Below, piece by piece: positions 15,886 through 24,534 of a stretch of 25,056 bases of DNA. Both the position numbers and the translations under genes were made by a program. Location of the stretch: the NCBI GenBank assembly GCA_934089255.1, contig CAKOJI010000018.1, positions 1-25,056 on the forward strand. Reading direction: 5' to 3'. Source of the stretch: an uncultured Bacilli bacterium. GTDB lineage: Bacteria; Bacillota_I; Bacilli_A; RF39; UBA660. Under the pieces are notes generated by a model that was not told the origin of the DNA, did not search any database, and saw only the letters and a list, made by a program, of their open reading frames with translations. Positions within the stretch are counted from its first letter, which is position 1. The number at the start of each line of letters is the position of its first letter.

Positions 15886-17862
15886 ATGAAAAGAAATTAT
15901 TTGATAAAATTTGGACTTTTATTAGTTTTTCTTTTTATAACTTTTTTTGCTTTTAAAACAAATTTATATGCTGCAAATTTTAAATATTCTGATTTTAATT
16001 GGGAAGAATTATTAAAAGAAAATAGAAATTTTTGGACAAGTACTTGTGAAGACAATCAAGAATGTGTAGATAAAGTTTTGGAAACAAAAAAAGAATTTTA
16101 TGAAACTTTATATAGATTACTTGCTAAGGTTGAAAAAGACTATGGATATGTTATAAATGATAATTATATTATTGCAACTGTTTTTTATAAGTTAAATCCA
16201 GATAGTTTTAAAGATCCTGATGATAGTAATGATACTAATCCTTATAATATTGATAAAAATGAAGATACAAAAAATAAATATATTGGTAGTTTTTCTGATA
16301 GTGAAATAGATGCTGCTAAGAAATATTTTGAGGAAGAAAAAGATTCTTTAAAAACTTTAGTGAATAGTTTTATTGGATACTCGTCGACTTGTTATGGTGT
16401 AGCAGATGAAACACCGAGTTCGTATACAGATAATCAGGGAAATGATCATCAAACTTGTTCTTCTTCTTTAATGAAAGTTATTAATAATAAATGTGTTACT
16501 CCAATTGATGGACCATATAAGGGAAGTTTTTTTGATTCTTTAGGTTTAACTTTTTTGGGTAGTGAAAATTCTAAAAAATGTGCTTCAAAAGCACAAGAAT
16601 TGGGATATAAAGATCCATATCTAACTACTACGAGTGAAAAGGTAGTTAATAATGATTTTTTCTGGGATTTTTTGATAAATAGCACTTATTTTGATAAAAA
16701 AGCACATTTGCAATCTGAATTTGATTTAGTTTTAGCTAATTCAGGTTATAAAAGCTTAGAAGAGTTAGAAAATAATGCAGAAGATTATGAAAAGTATAAG
16801 GATGATATAATTGATGCTAGAAAAGGTATTGTAAAAGGTATTAAAGGAGTTATAGAATCATTTGGAGAAAATAATTTTTCAACTGTTTCTGAAGAATTTA
16901 TTAGTTTAAGTAGTAGTGAATACTGGTGGCCAATTGGAAGCGATAATATTAAAGAAGAAAATGGTAAAAAAATGGCTAGTGATTCTCCTTCTAATACTAA
17001 TGTAAATAGTAATTTTGGAATAAGAAATGGAAAACCTCATAGAGGTGTTGATTTAGCAGGTGTAGAAGGGAAGACTCCAATTATAGCAGCACAAGATGGT
17101 GTTGTTGTTACAGGTGCCGTAGGCGAAACTGGAACTTGTAAAAATGGTGATACAAATTGTGGTGGCGGTTTTGGGAATTATGTTATGATACAACACACTG
17201 ATGGTAACTATACTATATATGCTCATATGTACCCAAATTCTGTTATTGTAAAATCTGGAGAAAATGTAAAGCAAGGACAGGTATTAGCTTATGTTGGTGA
17301 TACTGGTAGTTCAAGAGGGGCGCACTTACATTTTGAAATTAGAAAGGGTTCTAGTGCTAGTCAAGGTGCAGTAGATCCCTTAACGTATTTGAAAGCTGAT
17401 AATCCTAGGCCTACAGGTTCTTCAATCAAAAATATAAATGGAAATGGCAATATGCAAACAGTTTGTTTAACTTTAAAAGGTTCAGGTTTGAGTAACAATT
17501 CTGTAGCTGCTATTATGACAAATATAAACGCAGAAAGTGGTTTTAATAATAATACTGTAGGAGATCATGGTACGAGTTATGGGTTATGTCAATGGCATAA
17601 TGGACGTTGGACTAATTTAAAAAATTCTTTTCCATCTAATTGGCAGACAGTAGGTGCTCAACTTCAATTTTTAATGAATGAGTTACATGGTGGTTATGCA
17701 TCACTTTATAATGCATTGAAAAGTGGAACTGGTGATGTATCAAGTCTAACCTATACATTTTGTTCTAATTTTGAAAGACCTGCAAATACCGTAGCTACTT
17801 GTAGAAACAGAGCTTCAAATTCTTCGCAATTTTTAAATTATGTTAATAATGGTTGTAAGTAG
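15886..17862 (+). CDS. exported dual peptidoglycan hydrolase: M23 endopeptidase plus phage-tail-type lysozyme domain
   Basis: 658 residues from ATG 15886, chosen because AGGTGGTGA precedes it and a signal peptide follows (about 1-28, ending LYAA). Residues 30-360 form an unrecognised, largely helical region with several Cys. The M23/LytM domain (about 375-510) has the zinc and catalytic set: H385-R-G-V-D389, H447 and H480-L-H482-FE, so it should cut peptide cross-links. The final part (about 520-658) resembles phage tail lysozyme (AESGF with a candidate Glu550, SYGLCQWHNGRW) and should cut glycan strands. It fills the VirB1-like role: opening the wall for the T4SS, as in other Gram-positive systems. 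It lies between VirB4 and the VirB8-like genes, a typical place. The two shadow ORFs on the other strand are ignored. Confidence 0.88.
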   Translation: MKRNYLIKFGLLLVFLFITFFAFKTNLYAANFKYSDFNWEELLKENRNFWTSTCEDNQECVDKVLETKKEFYETLYRLLAKVEKDYGYVINDNYIIATVFYKLNPDSFKDPDDSNDTNPYNIDKNEDTKNKYIGSFSDSEIDAAKKYFEEEKDSLKTLVNSFIGYSSTCYGVADETPSSYTDNQGNDHQTCSSSLMKVINNKCVTPIDGPYKGSFFDSLGLTFLGSENSKKCASKAQELGYKDPYLTTTSEKVVNNDFFWDFLINSTYFDKKAHLQSEFDLVLANSGYKSLEELENNAEDYEKYKDDIIDARKGIVKGIKGVIESFGENNFSTVSEEFISLSSSEYWWPIGSDNIKEENGKKMASDSPSNTNVNSNFGIRNGKPHRGVDLAGVEGKTPIIAAQDGVVVTGAVGETGTCKNGDTNCGGGFGNYVMIQHTDGNYTIYAHMYPNSVIVKSGENVKQGQVLAYVGDTGSSRGAHLHFEIRKGSSASQGAVDPLTYLKADNPRPTGSSIKNINGNGNMQTVCLTLKGSGLSNNSVAAIMTNINAESGFNNNTVGDHGTSYGLCQWHNGRWTNLKNSFPSNWQTVGAQLQFLMNELHGGYASLYNALKSGTGDVSSLTYTFCSNFERPANTVATCRNRASNSSQFLNYVNNGCK

Positions 17863-17870
17863 GTGAGTCT

Positions 17871-18374
17871 ATGAAAAAATATAAAGATTATATTGTTATA
17901 ATTGTAATTTTATTATTAATATTTGTTTCAATTTCAGTTCTTTTTAATCTTGATAAAAAGACAGATAATGTTGATGAAAATGTATATGTTATAGAACAAG
18001 ATTATTCAAATTTTTTTACTGTAAATTCTTGTATTAATAAATATATACAATTTTTGGTTTCAAAAGATACAAGCAGTTTATTGAAAGTTATAGATAAAAA
18101 GTACATAACTGATAATAATTTAAATGAATCAAATGTAATAAACTCTTTAGGTGAGTTAAATGGAATTTATAATTTTGTATCTAAAGAAATGTATAAACAA
18201 AATAAAAATGACATTGAAGAATATTATGTTAAAGGAATTTTGCAAGAAGAAGGTATTGAATCTATATTATCTACAACTGAACAGTACTATAAATTGTATT
18301 TGTATGAAAAGAATATGACATATAGTATAACTCCTATAAGTGCTAGTAAATATATGGAGGTATTAGATGAATAA
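17871..18374 (+). CDS. VirB8-like single-pass protein, copy 1
   Basis: 167 residues. A basic N-terminus, one helix (about 8-26) and an extracytoplasmic domain of about 135 residues. That domain starts with a helix and 'YIQFLVSKD..SLLKVIDKKYI', a pattern seen in NTF2-like folds such as VirB8/TcpC. VirB8-type proteins are periplasmic or extracytoplasmic scaffolds of the T4SS channel. SD TAGGTGAG overlaps the previous stop. It overlaps the next gene by 8 nt, and that gene has the same design. Sequence similarity to VirB8 is weak, and topology and position are the main support. Confidence 0.6.
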   Translation: MKKYKDYIVIIVILLLIFVSISVLFNLDKKTDNVDENVYVIEQDYSNFFTVNSCINKYIQFLVSKDTSSLLKVIDKKYITDNNLNESNVINSLGELNGIYNFVSKEMYKQNKNDIEEYYVKGILQEEGIESILSTTEQYYKLYLYEKNMTYSITPISASKYMEVLDE

Positions 18375-18861
18375 TATAAAAAAAAATATCAAACCAATAT
18401 TAATATGTTTAATTCTTATATTTATAGTATTAGTAATTGTTTTATTTTTAAATAATAAAAATGTTTTTAACAATAATAAGTTAAGTTCTTCTTATTTTAT
18501 TGAAAAATATGATGCTAATCAATATTCTCCTATATATGTTGATAATGACCAGATTGTTCAAATATATTTAAATGAATATAAGAATAATATGTTATTTGAT
18601 ATTGAGAAAGCTTGGAATAATTTAAATAAAGAGTATAGAGAACTTAAATTTGGTACTAAAGAAAGATATATAGATTATGTTGAAAGTTTTTTATCTATTT
18701 CAACGTTATCTATGGAAGTTGATAAGTATAGTGTATCTAATGTATATGGTAAAAAAGTATTTAATGTTTATGATAAGAGTGGTAATCAATATATAATAAA
18801 AGAAAATTCTATTATGAATTATGAAATTTATTTAGACAATGAAACGGTTAAAATTAAATAG
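18367..18861 (+). CDS. VirB8-like single-pass protein, copy 2
   Basis: 164 residues. Helix at about 10-29, then an extracytoplasmic domain with a helical start (IVQIYLNEYKNNMLFDIEKAW), a Tyr-rich middle (YIDYVESF) and beta strands, compatible with an NTF2-like fold. It overlaps the first VirB8-like gene by 8 nt and is probably its paralogue or heteromeric partner. GGAGG (18356-18360) lies 6 nt before the ATG, inside the upstream coding sequence. Function inferred from topology and the neighbouring T4SS genes. Confidence 0.58.
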   Translation: MNNIKKNIKPILICLILIFIVLVIVLFLNNKNVFNNNKLSSSYFIEKYDANQYSPIYVDNDQIVQIYLNEYKNNMLFDIEKAWNNLNKEYRELKFGTKERYIDYVESFLSISTLSMEVDKYSVSNVYGKKVFNVYDKSGNQYIIKENSIMNYEIYLDNETVKIK

Positions 18862-18874
18862 TTAGGTGGTGTGT

Positions 18875-20539
18875 ATGGGAACATATAAGGCAAAAAAAAA
18901 TAGTCAAGAGTTAGATGATGAACCAAAAAGTTATGAAGATCAAAAACGTGAGTCAACTGAAAAGGCTGTAGATTTAGTAGGAGAGGCTGCTTTGGATTAT
19001 TTTACTGGTGCAAAAGGTAGTGAAATTAAAAATATGGCTGAGAACGTTCCCATAATTGGAAATACTGTAAAAAATACTTGGGATGGTGCTGTTAAAAAAG
19101 TTGCTAATGCTGTTTCTAAAACACCAGCTGGTGATATGTTAAAAAAAGCTGATGATGCAGGTGTTACAAACATGGCTCGAACTGCAAAAGATGCGATGTC
19201 TATGAAAGGTGGAGGTGGATCATTACCATCTAATAACAATGGTACTGAATCTCTTAAAAATACTTCTAATAAGAGCAAAGGCTTAAGTAATTTAAATGCT
19301 GGAACAAAAAGTAAAGTTAATAATAATCAAAAAATGTTTGGTGATTTTAAATTCGAATTACCTTTAGTTTTAAAGATTAAAATAATTATTACGCTAAGTT
19401 GTATTTTTTTACTTTTTATTATGGTAGTTGCAGTTTTTGCACAAGATGACAATAAAAATTTAAGTTTAACTAATAATAGTGAAATGACACCAAAGGGTGG
19501 TAGAAAACTTACCCAAGCTGAGATAGAAAATCGATTAGTTTATGTAGGAGATAGTAGAATTTCTTCTATGGAGTCTAGTTTATCTAATGATAATATTGAT
19601 TTTATAAGTGGTTCTGGATATGATTGGTTAAGTAGTGATGGAATTAATAAATTGGAAAATATTTTAAATGATAAGAGTGATGCAATAGTTGTAATTTCTA
19701 GTGGTATTAATGATTTAAATAATATAGATAATTATATAACGTTGTATAAAGATTTGATGTCTAAGTATCCTGATGCAAAAATATTTATTATGTCAGTTAA
19801 TCCTGTAGATGAATCTAAAACTAATATAACTAATAATCAAATAGAGGGTTTTAATAAAAAACTAAGTGAAAGTTTTGGAGTAAACTATATTGATACTTAT
19901 AGTGGGTTATCTAATATCGTTACTAAAGATGATGGTATAACTTATGAGACTGATTTAAATAATGAAGTTAATAATATAGTTACAAATACTTTAATGAATT
20001 CTGGACAAATAACTAGTACTGTAGTTAATGGTGATGTAAAGGCTAAATTAGAAGAATTGGCATATTGGTATATTAATAATGTTAATAAGTATTCTATGAA
20101 TGAAACAGTTTATATTCCACTTTTAAATGCATCCTATAGAAAAGATTGCTCAGGCTTTGCTGTTGCTTATATGTCATATGTTGCTGGTGTAAATTTTTCT
20201 GGGGTTGGTACTTTATCTATGGTTAATCCTAATGATTCTTGGGCTCAAAAAGCTTCAGAACATGGATGGAAGGCTTATACAAGTGATCAAATTGGAAGTG
20301 TGGATAATTTACAGTTAGGAGATGTTTTAATAGCTGATAATAGGTATTCGTATTCTAAGTTAGGGCAACACGCTGAAGTTTATGTCGATTCATCTCATAC
20401 ATTTGGTTGGGGTACTAAAAAAACAAAATATCCATCTGATATTACTATTAGAGCTGAAAGTAGTGGTGGACATATACATTTAAGAGATTCGATAGAGAAA
20501 CACGATTATATTACTGTTTATAGATATGAAGGTGCATAA
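18875..20539 (+). CDS. membrane-anchored SGNH-like and NlpC/P60-like fusion protein
   Basis: 554 residues from ATG 18875; TTAGGTGG is 5 nt upstream, so the earlier GTG codons are not used. Residues 1-160 are hydrophilic, with amphipathic Gly/Ala/Lys stretches, and cytosolic. One helix (about 165-190) follows. The SGNH-like domain (about 215-375) has VGDS with Ser227 (block I), a Gly in GSGYDW and GIN279D280 (block III). Its last block reads D353-G-I-T356 where a DGxH is usual, so the catalytic His is absent. The final domain (about 390-554) is NlpC/P60-like: D-C425-SGF, H499-AEVYVD and a His pair at 533 and 535. It likely cuts peptidoglycan stem peptides or cross-bridges. With the M23/lysozyme protein this gives the T4SS a second wall enzyme. 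Domain calls are moderately sure; the SGNH activity is doubtful. Confidence 0.75.
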   Translation: MGTYKAKKNSQELDDEPKSYEDQKRESTEKAVDLVGEAALDYFTGAKGSEIKNMAENVPIIGNTVKNTWDGAVKKVANAVSKTPAGDMLKKADDAGVTNMARTAKDAMSMKGGGGSLPSNNNGTESLKNTSNKSKGLSNLNAGTKSKVNNNQKMFGDFKFELPLVLKIKIIITLSCIFLLFIMVVAVFAQDDNKNLSLTNNSEMTPKGGRKLTQAEIENRLVYVGDSRISSMESSLSNDNIDFISGSGYDWLSSDGINKLENILNDKSDAIVVISSGINDLNNIDNYITLYKDLMSKYPDAKIFIMSVNPVDESKTNITNNQIEGFNKKLSESFGVNYIDTYSGLSNIVTKDDGITYETDLNNEVNNIVTNTLMNSGQITSTVVNGDVKAKLEELAYWYINNVNKYSMNETVYIPLLNASYRKDCSGFAVAYMSYVAGVNFSGVGTLSMVNPNDSWAQKASEHGWKAYTSDQIGSVDNLQLGDVLIADNRYSYSKLGQHAEVYVDSSHTFGWGTKKTKYPSDITIRAESSGGHIHLRDSIEKHDYITVYRYEGA

Positions 20540-20540
20540 T

Positions 20541-21239
20541 GTGAAATTAAAAAGAATAATTTTCTTAATTATAAGTATGATAATGCTTAGTGGTTGTAGT
20601 GCGGAATATGAATTGAATTTTGTTGATGCTAAATATAATGAAAAATTTAAAACTATAGGTAGTATTAATGATGAAAATTATAGAAATGAAATAGACGTTT
20701 TAAATGATAAAAATTATTTATTTGTTGATTCTACATTACAAACAGGTGATTTTCCTGCCGAGTCTTTTTTAGATGAATATGCTATTTATGATAAAAATGT
20801 TTTTAACAATGATAAAGGTTATGGAGTGATTTTATCTTATTCTTATAATAGTAAAGATGATTATTTAAAATCAAGTATCATATATAGTATGTTTCAAGGT
20901 TTTAATATTACTGATGATGAAATATATTTGTATGATCCTTTAAATGTATTTTTAACTTATCCTTTATTAGATGATATAACGATATCTTTTAAATCTGATA
21001 AAAAAGTATATGATAATAACGCTGACGAAGTTAAAAATAATAAGTATTATTGGTATTTAAATAAAGATAATTATAAAGATAAAAATATAAGAATAAGTTT
21101 TAAAAAAAATGAAATGTTGTCTCAAAAAAATATTGTAATATCTGATAAAAGTTTTAAGTTTGGAATGTATATTTTTTTAATTATTTTACTTATTGGTGTT
21201 TTAGTGATTTTTGAAAAGGTAAAAAAATCAAATAAATAG
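20541..21239 (+). CDS. lipoprotein with an added C-terminal membrane helix
   Basis: 232 residues from GTG 20541, chosen over ATG 20526 because AAGGTG lies 6 nt before the GTG and the signal sequence starts there. The lipobox LSGC places the lipidated Cys at residue 19. An unrecognised ectodomain (about 20-200) follows, rich in Asp, Lys, Tyr and Asn, then a helix (about 205-223) and a Lys-rich end. The protein would be tied to the membrane at both ends. It is the last gene of the main T4SS operon. VirB7 is also a lipoprotein but far smaller, so no equivalence is claimed. Role probably structural. Confidence 0.72.
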   Translation: MKLKRIIFLIISMIMLSGCSAEYELNFVDAKYNEKFKTIGSINDENYRNEIDVLNDKNYLFVDSTLQTGDFPAESFLDEYAIYDKNVFNNDKGYGVILSYSYNSKDDYLKSSIIYSMFQGFNITDDEIYLYDPLNVFLTYPLLDDITISFKSDKKVYDNNADEVKNNKYYWYLNKDNYKDKNIRISFKKNEMLSQKNIVISDKSFKFGMYIFLIILLIGVLVIFEKVKKSNK

Positions 21240-21265
21240 TATAGAAAAAATATACTATTTGTTTT
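21234..21265 (+). terminator. possible terminator before the coupling-protein gene
   Basis: Perfect 10-bp AT-rich stem AAATAGTATA (21234-21243) with TATACTATTT (21251-21260), 7-nt loop, then GTTTT. The U-tract is short and broken by a G, so termination may be partial. The stop codon lies in the stem. Confidence 0.5.
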
Positions 21266-21270
21266 ATAAT
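21265..21270 (+). promoter_or_regulatory. possible -10 of a coupling-protein promoter
   Basis: TATAAT sits directly after the hairpin and 26 nt before the ATG at 21297. No good -35 is found 16-18 bp upstream, so this is a weak candidate. The gene may instead be read through from the operon above. Confidence 0.35.
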
Positions 21271-21296
21271 AAAGTTAGTTGAAGGGAATGTAATTA

Positions 21297-23543
21297 ATGA
21301 AATTTAATGTAAGTGCTAAAGATCTTGTTCTTTTTATTGTATTTTGTATTTTTTTGTTATTACTATGTAGTATTGCTGTTAGTAATGCAGTTAGTATAAT
21401 TAATGATGGAGAGTTTTTGGGATTAAATCCTTTTGCTGGATTTGGACCACATTATATATTTGGAACATTATTATTATTCTTTATAGTTTTGATTGCTATA
21501 TTTGCAAGTGTTTCTTCTTATATTTTTGATAGAGAAAAAGGAAAAGGTATAGGATTAAACATTGGTGAAAAAGATGAAAAAGGTTATGCTCGTTGGAGTA
21601 AAGAAAAGGAAATTAAAAATGCTCCTAAGGTTGTAAGAGTGCCTATTAGTGAAAAAGATTCTAAAGCTGCTGGAGCAGTGTTAATAAATAATGGAAAAAA
21701 TATGTGGGTTGATGATAGTGAAAACCATACTTTAGTTATTGGTGCTACTGGTAGTGGTAAGACTAAGAGCGTTGTTGATCCACTTGTATATAGTTTAGCT
21801 AAGGCTAAAGAAAGTATGATTATTACAGACCCTAAAGGTGAAATTTATAAAGAACACTCTAATATGCTTAGAGATAGAGGTTATGACATTATTGTTCTTA
21901 ATTTTCGTGAACCACAACATGGTAATTGTTGGAATCCTTTAACACTTCCTTATCAATTGTATAAGGCTGGTAATACAGATAAGGCTACTGAGTTAGTTGA
22001 TGACGTTGCTTTAAATATTTTGAAAGATAAAAAAGCACAAGATCCGTTCTGGGAAAATAGTGCGGCCGATTATTTTTCTGGAGTTGCATTAGGTTTATTT
22101 GAAGATGCTAAAGAAGATGAAGTTAACTTAAATTCTATAAGTTATGTAACAACTGTAGGTGAAGAAAAGTGTCCACCAAGTAATTATATTAAAGAATATT
22201 TTAATATGAAAGGTGAATCTAGTACTCCATATGTTTTTGCTAGTAATACTATTAATTCTCCAACTGAAACAAAAGGTGGAATTTTATCTGTTTTTAGACA
22301 AAAGATAAGATTATTTGCAAGTCGTGAACAATTATCAGAAATGCTTAGTAAAAGTGATTTTAATATGCGTGATATTGGTAAGAAACCGACTGCTGTATTT
22401 ATGGTTATTCATGATGAAAAAACTACTTATCATGCGTTAGCAACAATATTTATTAAACAATGTTATGAAACTTTAATTGATGTTGCACAAGAGTGTGGTG
22501 GAAAATTACCTGTTAGAACTAATTTTATACTAGATGAGTTTGCTAATATGCCTCCTTTAAAAGATGTTACAACAATGGTAACTGCTGCACGTAGTAGACA
22601 AATTAGATTTACATTTATTATTCAGAATTTTGCTCAGTTAAATGATGTTTATGGAAAAGAAGATGCTGACACTATAAGAAGTAACTGTGGTAATTTAATA
22701 TATTTACTTACAACAGAACTTGCTGCATTAGAAGAAATTAGCAAATTATGTGGTGAAAAGAAGAGTAAAGATAAAGATAAAACAGCTTCTACTCCTTTAG
22801 TAACTGTAAGTGACTTACAAAAGATGAAATTATTTGAAGCTATAATTATGAGATCAAGACTTAATCCTTTTAAAACAAAGCTAAAACCTAGTTTTGAAAT
22901 AGATTGGGGAGAAAAATTTCCAATTGCAGAATTTCCAACAAGAACAAAGGGTGAGATAGGAATATTTGATTTAAAAGACTTTGTTGATAAGAGAAGAAAA
23001 GATAAAGTAATGAATAATGTGGGTGGTGCTAATCCATTTGGTGGTGGATTTAATTTTAATAATAATGTTAATCCGTTTATGAATCCTAACGAAGGGCTGA
23101 TGCCAAATATTAATAAGGATGCAAATCCACTTCCAAATCCTTTTGAAGGTGGGGGAGAAGTTGATGTAGATGAATTACTTAAAAAGATTGATGCAAAAAT
23201 TGCAGAGCTCGAAGAAGAAGAAAGATTAGAAAAGGAAAAACAACCTAAAGTTAATACTGAAGTTGAAAATAAGTCTTCTGATAAAGTATTAGAGGAATTT
23301 AAATTTGATTTAGATGATGTAATGAATAATAATAAAGAAAAAATTGAAACTTTTGATTTACCAAAAGAAACAAATACATCTGATATAAATAAAACATTTA
23401 ATGATTTATTAGTAGAAAATTCAGATAAAAAAATAGAAGAAAAAAAGAATATTGATAATAATACAGTTATTAGTGATGGTAATAATGACACTAATCAAAT
23501 AACTGATGATCAATATTTTGATGATTTTTTTCAAGATGAATAA
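21297..23543 (+). CDS. virD4: VirD4/TraG-type type IV coupling protein
   Basis: 748 residues. Two N-terminal helices (about 9-33 and 52-78) anchor it. The cytosolic ATPase follows, with Walker A GATGSGKTKS (Lys155), TDPKGEIY, a Walker B in FILDEFANMPP (Asp413, Glu414) and RSRQIRFTFIIQNFAQL. These are typical of VirD4/TraG coupling proteins that bring substrates to the T4SS channel. After about residue 580 comes a Gly/Asn/Pro-rich linker and then a Glu/Asp/Lys-rich, largely disordered tail with a coiled-coil segment (about 617-650). The last residues are very acidic (DDFFQDE). Such tails often bind substrates or adaptors. SD GAAGGGA is 9 nt from the ATG. The 280-residue ORF on the other strand is a shadow of the tail. 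Family assignment is certain. Confidence 0.93.
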   Translation: MKFNVSAKDLVLFIVFCIFLLLLCSIAVSNAVSIINDGEFLGLNPFAGFGPHYIFGTLLLFFIVLIAIFASVSSYIFDREKGKGIGLNIGEKDEKGYARWSKEKEIKNAPKVVRVPISEKDSKAAGAVLINNGKNMWVDDSENHTLVIGATGSGKTKSVVDPLVYSLAKAKESMIITDPKGEIYKEHSNMLRDRGYDIIVLNFREPQHGNCWNPLTLPYQLYKAGNTDKATELVDDVALNILKDKKAQDPFWENSAADYFSGVALGLFEDAKEDEVNLNSISYVTTVGEEKCPPSNYIKEYFNMKGESSTPYVFASNTINSPTETKGGILSVFRQKIRLFASREQLSEMLSKSDFNMRDIGKKPTAVFMVIHDEKTTYHALATIFIKQCYETLIDVAQECGGKLPVRTNFILDEFANMPPLKDVTTMVTAARSRQIRFTFIIQNFAQLNDVYGKEDADTIRSNCGNLIYLLTTELAALEEISKLCGEKKSKDKDKTASTPLVTVSDLQKMKLFEAIIMRSRLNPFKTKLKPSFEIDWGEKFPIAEFPTRTKGEIGIFDLKDFVDKRRKDKVMNNVGGANPFGGGFNFNNNVNPFMNPNEGLMPNINKDANPLPNPFEGGGEVDVDELLKKIDAKIAELEEEERLEKEKQPKVNTEVENKSSDKVLEEFKFDLDDVMNNNKEKIETFDLPKETNTSDINKTFNDLLVENSDKKIEEKKNIDNNTVISDGNNDTNQITDDQYFDDFFQDE

Positions 23544-23586
23544 AAAAGAAACTAAAGGATTTCGTCAAAACCTTTGGTTTCTTTTT
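23542..23586. terminator. bidirectional terminator between coupling protein and glycosyltransferase
   Basis: 14-bp stem (23545-23558 with 23571-23584, one G-T pair), 12-nt loop. On the + strand the T-run is CTTTTT; on the - strand it is CTTTTTT. The hairpin includes the last codons and stop of the reverse gene, serving both convergent genes. Confidence 0.78.
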
Positions 23587-24487
23587 CTATGTATATAGGT
23601 CTATTTTTTGTTTCTTTATAAGTTTTGCCTATGTAAGTACCGAGTAAACCTATAAATATTAGTTCTATACTTCCCATAAATAAACTTATAATTAGTAGAG
23701 AAGCATAACCTGGAACATCACGGCCATAAATTAGTACTTGAAAAATTGTAACAATAATATATATTAATGAAATTATAAATATTGCTAAACCAATTATTGT
23801 TGCTAATTCTATTGGCTTTGTAGAAAAATTAGTTATTCCTGTTAAAGCATATTCTATTTGCTTTTTTGTGGTAAATTTTGTTTTACCACTAAATCTATCA
23901 TCTACATTGTAATACATATATTCAGTATTAAAACCTATCCAAGAAAACATACCTTTTGTAAATCTATTTTTTTCTGAAAGTGATAGAATAGATTTTTTTA
24001 TATTTTTTCTAAACATTCTAAAATCACTAGCACCGTTTATTAATTTAGTATCCGATAGTTTATTTATTATGTCATAAAATATTTTTTTTGATATTCTTTG
24101 AAATACATTTTCTTTATTTCTATTTTTCATAACCATTACTATTTGATCAGTTGCTTCGTGTTTTTTTAAATATTCTAACATTTTTAATATATATTTAGGG
24201 TTTTGTTGTAAGTCTGAATCTATAATACAAGTATATTCTCCTTGACTATATTTAAGCCCAGCATATATTGCTGCGTCTTTTCCAAAATTTTTACTGAATG
24301 ATATATATTTTATGTTGCTAATATTATTTGATATAGTTTTTATTTTTTCTAATGTTTTATCTGTTGAACCATCATTAATATATATAAGTTCATATTCTAA
24401 ATCTTTTAATGTATTATGTAAAACTTTATTTAATTCTATTATATTACCTTCTTCATTGTAAGCAGGTATTATTATACTTAATAACAT
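23552..24487 (-). CDS. GT2 family polyprenyl-phosphate glycosyltransferase (GtrB/DPM1-like)
   Basis: 311 residues. The GT2 domain (about 1-215) has the start SIIIPAYNEE, the nucleotide-binding NDGS (38-41), SKNFGKDAAIYAG and the DSD motif (90-92) in CIIDSDLQQNP. Two C-terminal helices (about 222-250 and 259-285) match the GtrB/DPM1-like subfamily. It transfers a hexose from a UDP or GDP sugar to polyprenyl phosphate at the cytoplasmic side, for decoration of surface polymers or glycoproteins. SD AGAGGTG precedes the ATG. It is alone on this strand with its own promoter, so there is no direct link to the T4SS, although it could supply glycans for surface proteins. Stop is TAG. Family is sure, sugar unknown. 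Confidence 0.9.
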   Translation of the reverse strand: MLLSIIIPAYNEEGNIIELNKVLHNTLKDLEYELIYINDGSTDKTLEKIKTISNNISNIKYISFSKNFGKDAAIYAGLKYSQGEYTCIIDSDLQQNPKYILKMLEYLKKHEATDQIVMVMKNRNKENVFQRISKKIFYDIINKLSDTKLINGASDFRMFRKNIKKSILSLSEKNRFTKGMFSWIGFNTEYMYYNVDDRFSGKTKFTTKKQIEYALTGITNFSTKPIELATIIGLAIFIISLIYIIVTIFQVLIYGRDVPGYASLLIISLFMGSIELIFIGLLGTYIGKTYKETKNRPIYIEKETKGFDEIL

Positions 24488-24505
24488 TTATTACACCTCT
24501 AGTAA

Positions 24506-24534
24506 AGTATAACATTATTTGCTTATATCTTCAA
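24506..24534 (-). promoter_or_regulatory. extended -10 promoter of the glycosyltransferase gene
   Basis: Read on the minus strand: TTGAAG (24534-24529), 17 bp, TATACT (24511-24506) with TG one base upstream (TGTTATACT). The SD and ATG follow within 20 nt, so the leader is very short. Confidence 0.65.

Noticed and set aside
22649..23491. 280-residue ORF on the minus strand
   Set aside because: It lies entirely opposite the coupling-protein gene, which has clear motifs. The translation is Ser/Leu/Phe low complexity, expected as the reverse of Asp/Glu/Lys/Asn codons, and no SD or promoter was seen.
2105..23543. Integrative conjugative element or plasmid-derived island
   Set aside because: No integrase, relaxase, replication gene, flanking repeats or tRNA target was found, and both flanks are ordinary chromosomal genes. 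An ancient, degraded element remains possible.
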